Below, one piece after another: positions 16,295-24,319 of a stretch of 64,000 nt of DNA; the first letter of the stretch is position 1; each line of letters opens with the position of its first letter. The position numbers were made by a program, and so were the translations under genes. The notes under the pieces were generated by a model, which was not told where the DNA came from, did not search any database, and worked only from the letters and a program-made list of their open reading frames with translations. The DNA is from DASUAS01 sp963841415 (lineage in GTDB: Bacteria; Actinomycetota; Acidimicrobiia; IMCC26256; DASPTH01). Location: NCBI GenBank assembly GCA_963841415.1, contig CAWJCN010000003.1, positions 1,302,001 through 1,366,000 on the forward strand. Direction: 5' to 3'.

Positions 16295-17641
16295 GTGGCC
16301 GAGCCGGCGCGCCGACGCCCCTTCCGCGGATGGCTGCGTGTCCTGCGCCGATCGCGCGAGCTCGTGCTCGCGCCCGATCTCCCCGAGAGCGACGTGGGCC
16401 GTCTGGTCAAGGCGATCGACGACGTGCTCGACCAGCGCGAGACGAACGCGCAACGTGCAGCTGCCGAACGGGTCGTGGCCGCGTACGCGCGACTCGATCC
16501 GGCGGGGCGTCGCCGCTTCCTGGAGACCTTGGCGACGGAGTTCGGCGCCGACGCCCACACCCTGGACCGCGCCGTCGACCGCGTGCGCATCGCGCGCACG
16601 CCGCGCGAGCGACTCGCGGCCGAGCGCCAGCTCCGGCGCGCGGTGATCCCTCGCTACGCGGCGTGGCTCCATGTGATCACCGGCCTCACTCACGGCGTCG
16701 CGGTCCTGGTCGAGCTGCGGGGCGACCTGCTCGCCCTCCGCACCGAGGATCCGGCGTTGGGGATGCTCGACGACGAGCTCACCGGTCACCTCTCGACGTT
16801 GTTCGACGTCGGCCTCCTCGGACTGCGCCAGATCACGTGGGATTCGCCCGCGTCGGTGCTCGAGCGCCTGATGGCGACGGAGGCGGTGCACGCCATCGCG
16901 GACTGGGACGACCTCCGCCACCGGCTCGACGGCGACCAGCGCTGCTACGCGTTCTTCCATCCGGCGTTGGAACACGAGCCGATCGTGTTCGTCGAGATCG
17001 CACTGACCCACGGGCTGGCCGACAACCTGCCGGAGCTGCTCAACCGCGCCGATGCCGTCGACGACACCGACACCGCGATCTTCTACTCGATCACGTCGGC
17101 GCAGCCAGGCCTCGCGGCCGTGCACCTCGGTAACGAGCTCATCAAGCAGGTGGTCGACGCGCTGCGGCACGAGAACGACCACCTCAAGACGTTCGCCACG
17201 CTGTCGCCGCTGCCGGGCTTCCGTGAGTGGTTGGTCGCGCAGGTCGACGCCCGTACGCTCACCGCCGCGGAGTCCGAGTCGCTCGGACCCGATGCGCGTG
17301 CCGTCGCCGATCTCAGCGACCGCCACTGGATCCGCGATCCCACGCGCGCCGAGCTCCTGCGCCCTGGCCTCCTGTCGGCCGGCGCCCGTTACGTCATGAC
17401 AGTGCGCGAGGGGCGCGCGATCGACCCGGTGGCCAACTTCCACCTCTCGAACGGCGCGTCGCTGGAGCGGATCAACTGGATGGCCAACCCGGCCTCGTAC
17501 GGCGTCGAGGAGTCACTCGGGCTCATGGTCAACTACCGCTACGACCGGTCGAAGATCGCGGTCAACGCCGGCGCCTACCTCTCCGAGGGCTCGATCAGCT
17601 CGTCGTCGCAGGTGCGCAACCTGGTCAAGACCAAGAACTGA
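16295..17641 (+). CDS. Malonyl-CoA decarboxylase
   Basis: Converts malonyl-CoA to acetyl-CoA and CO2. The 448-aa length fits bacterial MCD. An N-terminal helical domain (about 1-130) is followed by the GNAT-like catalytic domain with CYAFFHPALEHEP, IFYSITSAQPGL (conserved Ser), and VANFHLSNGASLERINWMA (conserved His at about residue 383). The C-terminus includes SLGLMVNYRYD. The GTG at 16295 gives the expected length; longer upstream frames are antisense to the phosphatase gene. It may adjust malonyl-CoA supply or degrade malonate; no malonyl-CoA synthetase is adjacent. Confidence 0.92.
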   Translation: MAEPARRRPFRGWLRVLRRSRELVLAPDLPESDVGRLVKAIDDVLDQRETNAQRAAAERVVAAYARLDPAGRRRFLETLATEFGADAHTLDRAVDRVRIARTPRERLAAERQLRRAVIPRYAAWLHVITGLTHGVAVLVELRGDLLALRTEDPALGMLDDELTGHLSTLFDVGLLGLRQITWDSPASVLERLMATEAVHAIADWDDLRHRLDGDQRCYAFFHPALEHEPIVFVEIALTHGLADNLPELLNRADAVDDTDTAIFYSITSAQPGLAAVHLGNELIKQVVDALRHENDHLKTFATLSPLPGFREWLVAQVDARTLTAAESESLGPDARAVADLSDRHWIRDPTRAELLRPGLLSAGARYVMTVREGRAIDPVANFHLSNGASLERINWMANPASYGVEESLGLMVNYRYDRSKIAVNAGAYLSEGSISSSSQVRNLVKTKN

Positions 17642-17720
17642 CCGTCGCGAGTCGCCGTTGGCGTCGGGCCCTGGTCAGCGACCATCCTTCACGTACGCCG
17701 TACAGGGGGACACCCAGGGA

Positions 17721-19361
17721 ATGACGAGCGAGGCGACCGATCGGGACGGTGCGCGCCAGCAGCTCGACGTCGTCGTCGTGGGGGCGGGTCTGTCGGGCCT
17801 GTACGCGCTCCATCGCTTCCGCATGCTCGGCTTCACCGTGCACGTCGTCGAGGCGGGCGACGGGGTCGGCGGCACGTGGTACTGGAACCGGTATCCCGGT
17901 GCGCGCTGTGACGTCCCCAGCATGGAGTACTCCTACGGCTTCTCGCCCGAGCTCGAGCAGGAGTGGGAATGGACCGAGGTCTTTCCCGCGCAGGTGGAGC
18001 TCGAGCGCTACTTCAACCACGTCGCCGACCGCTTCGACCTGCGCCGCGACATCCAGCTCGGGACGCGCGTCACGGCGGCAACGTACGACGACACACGAGC
18101 GCGGTGGCTGGTCGACACCGACCGCGGCGACCGGTTCTCGGCGCAGTTCCTCGTGATGGCCACCGGCTGCCTCTCGGCGCCGCTCGAGCCGCAGATCCCG
18201 GGCCAGGAGTCGTTCGCCGGCACCTCCCTCTTCACCAACGCGTGGCCCCAGGATCCTCCCGACCTCACGGGCCAGCGGGTCGGGCTCATCGGCACCGGCT
18301 CGTCGGGGGTGCAGGCCACCCCGGAGCTCGCGCGCGACGCCGCGCACCTCTACGTGTTCCAGCGAACACCGTCGTACGCGTGGCCGGCGGGCAACAAGCT
18401 CCTCGATCCGGAGCTCCAAGACAAGGTCAAGGCGGAGTACCGCGAGCTCCGGGCCGAGCAGCGCCGGAACTACGGCGGTGTCGTGGGGACGAGCGGTGCG
18501 ATCGCGGTGCCGCTTCCGCGCGACGTCGCCATCCTCGAGGCCACGCCCGACGAGCGCCTCGCCGCGGTCGACGAGCTCGGGTGGGCCGCGTGCCGCGCGT
18601 GGAGCGATGTGTTGCGTGATCTCGACGCCAACGAGGCCGGGGCCGAGCTCTACCGCGAGATGGTGCGCCGGGTCATCGCCGACCCCGAGACCGCCGAAGG
18701 TCTCTCCCCGCGTGACCTGCCGATCGGATGCAAGCGCCCCATCCTGCACACCGACTACTACGAGACGTTCAACCTCGATCACGTCACCCTGGTCGATCTG
18801 CGTCGCGGTGCGATCGAAGAGATCACGCCCACCGGGATCCGGACCGGGCAGGGGCTCTACGAGCTCGACGTGATCGTCTTCGCCACCGGTTTCGACGCCA
18901 TGACGGGCGCGCTGTTCCGCATCGACATCCGCGGGCGAGGCGGCGTCTCGCTGCGCGACGCGTGGGCGGACGGCGCGCGCACGCTCCTCGGGGTGCAGAC
19001 GGTCGGATACCCGAACCTCTTCACCATCACCGGACCGGGGAGCCCGTCGGTGCTCGCCAACATGGTCGTGTGCGCAGAGCAGCACATCGAGTGGATCGGT
19101 GACCTCCTGGTCCACGTCCGCGAGCACCAGTTCGCAAGCGTCGAAGCGACTTCGGAAGCACAGGACGCGTGGGTCGACGAGGTGAACCGCGTCGCCAGCG
19201 GCACGATGTACACCGCGCCGACGTGCAACTCGTGGTACCTCGGCGACAACATTCCCGGAAAGGTGCGGGTGTTCCTCCCGTACGTCGGAGGGCTGCACGT
19301 GTACATCGAGCACTGCGACCGCGTCGCCGCGAACGGCTACGAAGGGTTCTCCTTCTCGTGA
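17721..19361 (+). CDS. Baeyer-Villiger-type flavin monooxygenase
   Basis: 546 aa, the size of cyclohexanone monooxygenase, with FAD motif GAGLSG, GGTWYWNRYPGARCD, NADPH motif GTGSSG and the ATGFDAMTG linker. The family fingerprint FxGxxxHxxxWP reads FAGTSLFTNAWP, with Phe for His. Type I BVMOs insert oxygen next to a ketone to make esters or lactones. The ATG at 17721 follows GGGA. Its stop overlaps the P450 start (GTGA), and an alpha/beta hydrolase lies further downstream, suggesting stepwise attack on a cyclic ketone. The substrate is unknown. Confidence 0.88.
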   Translation: MTSEATDRDGARQQLDVVVVGAGLSGLYALHRFRMLGFTVHVVEAGDGVGGTWYWNRYPGARCDVPSMEYSYGFSPELEQEWEWTEVFPAQVELERYFNHVADRFDLRRDIQLGTRVTAATYDDTRARWLVDTDRGDRFSAQFLVMATGCLSAPLEPQIPGQESFAGTSLFTNAWPQDPPDLTGQRVGLIGTGSSGVQATPELARDAAHLYVFQRTPSYAWPAGNKLLDPELQDKVKAEYRELRAEQRRNYGGVVGTSGAIAVPLPRDVAILEATPDERLAAVDELGWAACRAWSDVLRDLDANEAGAELYREMVRRVIADPETAEGLSPRDLPIGCKRPILHTDYYETFNLDHVTLVDLRRGAIEEITPTGIRTGQGLYELDVIVFATGFDAMTGALFRIDIRGRGGVSLRDAWADGARTLLGVQTVGYPNLFTITGPGSPSVLANMVVCAEQHIEWIGDLLVHVREHQFASVEATSEAQDAWVDEVNRVASGTMYTAPTCNSWYLGDNIPGKVRVFLPYVGGLHVYIEHCDRVAANGYEGFSFS

Positions 19362-20584
19362 GCGGTCGCCGCCCGACCATCGACTTCGACCTCTTCGGCG
19401 CCGTCACCCGCGCCGACTCCGATGCGTCGTGGATGGAGCCGAGGCTGCAGTGCCCGGTGGCGTGGAGCGACCGGCACGGTGGCTTCTGGGTCGTCAGCGG
19501 CTACGACCAGGTCGCGGCCGCGTTCCGCGACTGGGAGCACTTCTCGTCGGCCCGCACCGACCCCGAGATCAGCTCGATCGTGCTCGGCGACAGCAGGCTG
19601 CCGCTGCTCACCCCGGAAGAGATCGACCCACCCGACTGGTACCCGGTCCGGCGCGTCCTCTCGGAGCTCCTCGCGCCGCGTGCCGCCGAACGCCTTCGTC
19701 CCCGCGTGCAGCATTGGACGACGCACTTCATCGACCAGTTCATCGAGGCAGGACAGTGCGAGCTCACCCACGATCTCACGGTGCCCGTCCCCGGCGCGGT
19801 GACGCTGGAGTGGCTCGGCTTCCCCGAGCGCGACTGGCGCATGATCTCCGGCGCCTTCCACGACGTCGCGGCCTACCCGCGTGGCACGCCCGAGCACCGC
19901 GTCGCTCAAGGTGCGTTCGGCACCGTGATGGCGCGCATCCGCGAGGAGGTCGCGCGGCGGGAGCAGACGCCGCGCGACGACGCGATGAGCGCGATCACGC
20001 ACCACGAGATCGAAGGGGAGCGCATCCCGCGCGAGACGGCCGAGTCGATCGTGTTCATGACGGTGGGCGGCGGGGTCGACACCACGACCGCGCTCATCGG
20101 GGCCGCACTCCTGCACCTCTCGCAAGTGCCCGACGACAAGCGCCGGCTCCTGGACGAACCGGACCTCCTCGTCACGGCCACCGAGGAGTTCCTGCGCTAC
20201 TACCCGCCGGCGCGGACGCACGCCCGCACCGTCACCGAGGACTTCGAGTTCGAGGGCTGGGCGATGCGCCGCGGTGATCGTGTGTTGCTGAGCGAGTTCT
20301 CCTCGGGTCGGGACGAGCAGGCGTTCGACGACGCCAACGACTTCGTGATCGACCGCAACCCCAATCGTCATCTGTCGTTCGGGGTGGGGATCCACCGCTG
20401 CGTCGGGTCGCACCTCGCCCGCATCGAGTTCGCCGAGGTCGTGACCCAGATCCTGCGGCGCCTGCCCGACTTCGAGATCGACCCCGACGGGGTGGTCGAA
20501 TACCCCAACTGGGCGAGCGTCGGAGGGTGGGCGAAGCTGCCCGCGACCTTCACCCCCGGACCGCGCGCAGGCACCGGAAGGTGA
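19358..20584 (+). CDS. Cytochrome P450
   Basis: 408-aa soluble bacterial P450. Key motifs: I-helix GGGVDTTTA (about residue 237), ExxR in EEFLR (about 278) and the heme loop FGVGIHRCVGSHLA with the Cys thiolate at about residue 348. A monooxygenase that hydroxylates an aliphatic or terpenoid/steroid skeleton, supplied by a ferredoxin encoded elsewhere. The GTG start overlaps the BVMO stop by 4 nt, so both come from one transcript. Substrate unknown. Confidence 0.93.
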   Translation: MSGRRPTIDFDLFGAVTRADSDASWMEPRLQCPVAWSDRHGGFWVVSGYDQVAAAFRDWEHFSSARTDPEISSIVLGDSRLPLLTPEEIDPPDWYPVRRVLSELLAPRAAERLRPRVQHWTTHFIDQFIEAGQCELTHDLTVPVPGAVTLEWLGFPERDWRMISGAFHDVAAYPRGTPEHRVAQGAFGTVMARIREEVARREQTPRDDAMSAITHHEIEGERIPRETAESIVFMTVGGGVDTTTALIGAALLHLSQVPDDKRRLLDEPDLLVTATEEFLRYYPPARTHARTVTEDFEFEGWAMRRGDRVLLSEFSSGRDEQAFDDANDFVIDRNPNRHLSFGVGIHRCVGSHLARIEFAEVVTQILRRLPDFEIDPDGVVEYPNWASVGGWAKLPATFTPGPRAGTGR

Positions 20585-20778
20585 AACCCGTGCACAACCT
20601 CGTGATCCGCGGCGCGACCCTGGTCGACGGCGCCGGCGCCGCGCCGCGCACCGCCGACGTCGCGGTGGCCGACGTGGTGCAGCGCGCCGAGGGCTATGTG
20701 GAGACGATCGTGGCCGGGGAGACCGTGGTCGCCGATGGCGAGCTCACGGACGCCCGGCGGGGCGCGCGCGTGCGGGGA
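20581..20778 (+). pseudogene. Internally deleted N-acyl-D-amino-acid deacylase (amidohydrolase) remnant
   Basis: The first 30 codons (LVIRGATLVDGAGAAPRTAD) match the N-terminus of D-aminoacylase-type amidohydrolases. They continue in frame straight into the family's C-terminal end (VVQRAEGYVETIVAGETVV, then GELTDARRGARVRG). The roughly 450-500 residues in between, including all metal ligands, are missing; the junction is near 20671-20676. The GTG start overlaps the P450 stop by 4 nt, showing the gene was once part of the operon. It should be non-functional. Confidence 0.75.
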
Positions 20779-21664
20779 TCGCGCTCGAACATCGCCGACT
20801 GGGAGGCGCGCTGGCGAGCACCGCTCGCTGGCGGGTCATTCCGTCTTCACGTTGGTCGCGCCCGCGCTCGAGACCGAGCGCGACGAACCGCTGCTCGTGC
20901 TGCACGGCTTTCCGAGCTCGTCGTACGACTTCGTGGGCGTGCTCGACGATCTCCGCCGCACGCGTCGCGTGCTGTTGCTCGACTTCCTCGGCTATGGCTT
21001 GTCGGACAAGCCCGACCAGCCGTACACGCTCGCGGAGCAGGCCGATCTCGCGATGGCGTTCACCGCGGCAGAGGGTGTCGACCAGCTCGCCCTCCTGAGC
21101 CACGACATGGGCGACACCGTGGGCGGTGAGCTGCTGGCCCGTCACGTGGAAGGCGCGTGGCCGGTGGACGTGACGCGCCGCGTGCTCACCAACGGCAGCA
21201 TCTACATCGAGATGGCGCAGCTCAGCCCGGGCCAGCAGTTGCTGCTCGCACTTCCCGACGCGCCGATGCCAGCCGGCTCCGCACTCGACGCGGCTTCGGT
21301 GCAAGCCGGGTTGGCGGCGACGTTCAGCGCGTCGTCGTCGGTCGCGGAAGCGGAATTGGCCGTGCAGTGGGAGTTGATCTCGCGGCACGACGGTCACCGC
21401 ATGTTGCCGCGGCTGATCCGCTACATCGAGGAGCGTCGGCGTGACGAGACGCGCTACACGGGCGCGATCGAGTCGCACCCATCGCCGTTGTACGTCGTGT
21501 GGGGCGTCGACGATCCCATCGCGGTGGTGGCGATGACCGACCGCCTCCAGGACGCGCGCCCGGACGTCGTCGTCGAGTTGCTCGACCGCGTCGGGCACTA
21601 CCCGATGATCGAGGCGCCGAAGCGCTTCGCGGCTGCCGTCACGCGTGGGCTGACGCCGGCGTAG
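20735..21664 (+). CDS. Alpha/beta hydrolase, haloalkane dehalogenase/epoxide hydrolase-like
   Basis: Motifs: oxyanion HGFPSSSYDF, nucleophile elbow SHDMGDTVGG with Asp as nucleophile, acid region WGVDDPIA and the catalytic His in VGHYPMIEAP. An Asp nucleophile points to epoxide hydrolase or dehalogenase relatives rather than an esterase. The ATG at 20735 is the open start but yields an odd N-terminus overlapping the deacylase remnant. The natural N-terminus (IADWEAR) lies in the other frame and meets this one near 20805-20812, so a single-base insertion or 2-nt loss is suspected. It closes the BVMO-P450 transcript. Confidence 0.72.
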   Translation: MASSRTPGGARACGDRARTSPTGRRAGEHRSLAGHSVFTLVAPALETERDEPLLVLHGFPSSSYDFVGVLDDLRRTRRVLLLDFLGYGLSDKPDQPYTLAEQADLAMAFTAAEGVDQLALLSHDMGDTVGGELLARHVEGAWPVDVTRRVLTNGSIYIEMAQLSPGQQLLLALPDAPMPAGSALDAASVQAGLAATFSASSSVAEAELAVQWELISRHDGHRMLPRLIRYIEERRRDETRYTGAIESHPSPLYVVWGVDDPIAVVAMTDRLQDARPDVVVELLDRVGHYPMIEAPKRFAAAVTRGLTPA

Positions 21665-21944
21665 CGCCCGGTCGCGTCTCGTCCTGCGCCTGTTCGATCA
21701 CGGCCGACGCCTGCTCGCGGACGTCCTCGGCGCGCTGGCGCGCGTCCTCGACCACGTCGACCGCCGCGGCCCGTGCATGCTCGGTGACGTCCTGGGCTGC
21801 ACCCTTGGCGGAGTCGAGCACGGCGCCGGTCGGACCACGCAGCTCGGCGGCCTTGGGCGCGAAGCGGTCGTACAGGGTCTTGGCGCCGACGGCGGCGAGC
21901 GCCAGGAGCACGAGCCGGAAGGCGAAGCGGAGGAGGAATCGCAT
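21639..21944 (-). CDS. Small membrane-anchored helical protein
   Basis: 101 aa. An N-terminal hydrophobic segment (about residues 3-22, FLLRFAFRLVLLALAAVG) is followed by an Ala/Glu-rich amphipathic helical region resembling YtxH or apolipoprotein-like proteins. No catalytic motif is seen. The last 26 nt overlap the end of the convergent hydrolase gene. Function unknown. Confidence 0.6.
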   Translation of the reverse strand: MRFLLRFAFRLVLLALAAVGAKTLYDRFAPKAAELRGPTGAVLDSAKGAAQDVTEHARAAAVDVVEDARQRAEDVREQASAVIEQAQDETRPGATPASAHA

Positions 21945-22037
21945 GGTGGGCTCCCCTCGGGGGTGGTTGATCGGGCGTTTCGATCGGTGCGGAGCGGTCG
22001 TACCCCGAGCGCCGAAGAGCTACGCCTGGTCCGACGG

Positions 22038-22337
22038 CTACACCTCGATGTGCAGGTACGTGTCGAGTCCGGTCATGTGGATCGTGCGCAGGACCGGCAG
22101 CTGCAGGTCGCGCCACGACAGCCGACAACCGGCCTCCTCGGCCAGTCGTTGCACCCGCGCCATCATCGCCAGCCCGCGCGACTCGATGAACGACACCGCA
22201 TCGCACACGACGACGACCGACTCGCGCCCGCTGATCACCAGCTGCTCGAGTCGATCACCGATGACCGCCGCGGTCGAGAGGTCGATATCGCCGTCCAATC
22301 GCACGACCGCCGTGCCCTCGGCGCCGGCGAGGGTCAT
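22038..22337 (-). CDS. STAS-domain protein, third copy
   Basis: 99-aa STAS domain from the ATG at 22335-22337 (GDIDLSTAAVIGDRLEQL, then VVVVCDAVSFIESRGLAMM). The phosphorylation motif reads ESRG (S53, R54): one serine remains where the canonical motif has two. The C-terminal TGLDTYLHI resembles the other two STAS proteins in the window. It stands alone, with no kinase or phosphatase next to it. Probably part of a partner-switching network. Confidence 0.82.
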   Translation of the reverse strand: MTLAGAEGTAVVRLDGDIDLSTAAVIGDRLEQLVISGRESVVVVCDAVSFIESRGLAMMARVQRLAEEAGCRLSWRDLQLPVLRTIHMTGLDTYLHIEV

Positions 22338-22506
22338 GTCGCTGTGTCCCCCGAGCAGAGGACCGTCTCCGCGTCGTGTGCGACGCGGGCAAGATCGTCC
22401 ACGATGCGAGTGTGCCCGGCGGTTCTCGGAGGCAAACGGTGCGTGCGCCGAGAGGGCGCTGAGGACAGAGCGGGCTTCGCCCGTCTCACCTCTTCGGACG
22501 GAATGT

Positions 22507-22529
22507 GAGCGGAGGTGAGCGACGGGGAC
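22507..22529. repeat. 23-bp intergenic repeat, copy 2
   Basis: Matches 9155-9177 with one C/T difference and, as there, lies just beyond the stop of a minus-strand gene (here the DUF6328 gene). Nearby 22470-22490 has a short GCGGGCTTCGCCCG hairpin. Confidence 0.7.
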
Positions 22530-22537
22530 GTGGAGGG

Positions 22538-23038
22538 TCAGTAGTCGTCGTCGGTGTGTCCGAGATGGGGCACGACGTACCAGAGCACGAAGTACGTCCC
22601 CGCGACGATCGCCGCGATGATCGCCGCGACCAGACCGTCGTAGACGACGCTGACGACCAGGAGCACCGCTGCGCTGATGGCCAGCGCGACCACGATGAGG
22701 CCGGCGAGTGCGACCGCGTTGGCGAATCGCAACAAGTCGTGCTTCTGGTGCCGACGGAACACGATCCGGTGGTACGCGACCGGCGAGGTGAGCAGCGCGG
22801 TCGCCAGCGCGGCGAGCAGGAGATCGGCCACGTACAGGCGGTGCTGCTCGGGGTCGAGCGTCGCGAACAGGTTCGTGAACGGCATCCCGAGCAGGAAGCC
22901 GAAGAGCACCTGCACGCCGAGACCGGCGACGCGCAGCTCCTGGAGCAGCTCGGCGATGTTGCGGTCGATCCGCTCGGCCTCGGTCTCGTTGCGGCCGCCG
23001 TTCGGCAGGCCGGTCGCGGGGTGCTCCTCGGGCGTCAT
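22538..23038 (-). CDS. DUF6328 family membrane protein
   Basis: 166 aa. The N-terminal signature RIDRNIAELLQELRVAGLGV, followed by four hydrophobic segments (about residues 44-62, 72-92, 106-126 and 132-154), matches the DUF6328 family of actinobacterial membrane proteins. The central RIVFRRHQKHDLLRFAN loop is typical. The ATG at 23036-23038 was chosen as the family start. Function unknown. Confidence 0.78.
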   Translation of the reverse strand: MTPEEHPATGLPNGGRNETEAERIDRNIAELLQELRVAGLGVQVLFGFLLGMPFTNLFATLDPEQHRLYVADLLLAALATALLTSPVAYHRIVFRRHQKHDLLRFANAVALAGLIVVALAISAAVLLVVSVVYDGLVAAIIAAIVAGTYFVLWYVVPHLGHTDDDY

Positions 23039-23108
23039 GGCACCCTTTGTACCCCGCCCAGAACCGCCGGTAGCGTGCGCATGTCCGCGGGACCCCAAGG
23101 GGAGAGCG

Positions 23109-23954
23109 ATGAGCGAGTTGCCGGCGACGTTGCAGGTGCAGGACCTCGGCGGGGGGCGATGGTCGGCGCCACACCCGGCTGACGACCCCGAGGGCCGCGA
23201 CGTCGTCTTCAGCGGTCAGATCCTGGCCCAGATGATCATGGCGTCCGATGCCAACTGCGGGAGCCAGAAGGAGGTGAAGTCGATCCACGCGATCTTCGCC
23301 CGGGCCGGGACCTACAGCGCGGGGACGATGGAGCTGGACCTGGATGCGATGCATGCGGGGCGTGCGTGGGCGAGCGACACCATCACCGCCTACCAAGGTG
23401 ATCGGCTCCTCTCGCGTGGCCTCGTGCTCCTCAACGCGGTGGAGCCCGACCTCATGCGCCACTCGCCGGCGATGCCCGACGTCCCGGGGCCGGACGCCGC
23501 GACGCCCAACCCGTCGATCACGGTGTTCCCGGGCACCGAGTCGCGCCTCGTCGACCTCCCCGAGGCGGTGGCCGACGACGGCTCGCCGGCGATGTACTTC
23601 TGGATGCGCCACCCTGAGTCATACGACTCCGTGGCCGCCGGCCAAGCGCTCATCGCATGGTGCCAACCCGGGTTCATCATCGGGCTCGCCATGCGCCCGC
23701 ACCAGGAGATCAACATCGCCGACGCGCACACGTCGATCTCGACCGGCGTGATCTCGCACACCGCGCACTTCCACGAGCATGCCGATGTCGGCGAGTGGCT
23801 GTTGATCGCGCAGAAGGCTTCGTACGCGGGTCGCGGACGTGTGTTCGGCTCGGGCGCGGTGTACACCCAGGACGGCACGCTGGTGTCGACGTTCGCACAG
23901 GACTCGATGGCCCGGGGCGTTGAAGGCACGCTGGATCCGAAGCGGAGCATGTAA
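23109..23954 (+). CDS. Acyl-CoA thioesterase (TesB-like double hotdog)
   Basis: 281 aa. Hydrolyses acyl-CoA to free acid and CoA. The two hotdog halves are visible: DVVFSGQILAQMIMA in the first, and in the second HTAHFHEHADVGEWLLIAQ with the terminal GSGAVYTQDGTLVSTFAQD, where the Gln is part of the thioesterase II Asp-Thr-Gln site. The ATG at 23109 has GGGAGAGCG just upstream. It precedes an acyl-CoA dehydrogenase gene, with a luciferase-like remnant between them. Confidence 0.85.
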   Translation: MSELPATLQVQDLGGGRWSAPHPADDPEGRDVVFSGQILAQMIMASDANCGSQKEVKSIHAIFARAGTYSAGTMELDLDAMHAGRAWASDTITAYQGDRLLSRGLVLLNAVEPDLMRHSPAMPDVPGPDAATPNPSITVFPGTESRLVDLPEAVADDGSPAMYFWMRHPESYDSVAAGQALIAWCQPGFIIGLAMRPHQEINIADAHTSISTGVISHTAHFHEHADVGEWLLIAQKASYAGRGRVFGSGAVYTQDGTLVSTFAQDSMARGVEGTLDPKRSM

Positions 23955-23983
23955 TCCGCGATGACACAGTTCCGCTCGGGGCG

Positions 23984-24316
23984 AAGCTCAACCCACCACC
24001 GGTCGGTTCCCTGCCGATCCTCGTCGGCGGTGGGCGCGAGAAGGTCACGCTGCGCCTCGTCGCAGAACACGCCGATGCGTGGAACACCTTCGGCCCACCC
24101 GACACGTACGCGCACAAGAACGCGGTGCTCGACCGCTGGTGCGCCGAGGTCGGACGCGACCCGAGCGAGGTGGAGCGCACGGTGGGCATCGACGCGCACG
24201 AGTTCGACGCCGTCGACTCGTACCTCTCCGCCGGCGCCACCCACCTCGTCGTGATGACGGGTCATCCCTACGACCTGGCCCCCGTCCAGCGCCTGCTCGA
24301 ACTGGCACGCGCCTGA
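23984..24316 (+). pseudogene. C-terminal remnant of a luciferase-like (LLM) flavin oxidoreductase
   Basis: About 110 codons encode LPILVGGGREKVTLRLVAEH, ADAWNTFG and NAVLDRWCAEVGRDPSEVER, the typical C-terminal part of an LLM-class oxidoreductase, many of which use coenzyme F420. The N-terminal two thirds, with the cofactor pocket, are absent, and the thioesterase gene ends just upstream. An internal GTG at 24125 could initiate a 63-aa fragment, but this is most likely a truncated pseudogene. Confidence 0.7.
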
Positions 24317-24319
24317 CCC

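Noticed and set aside
17658..17720. Longer start for the BVMO gene
   Set aside because: The ATG at 17721 has a better ribosome site and gives the usual cyclohexanone-monooxygenase length.
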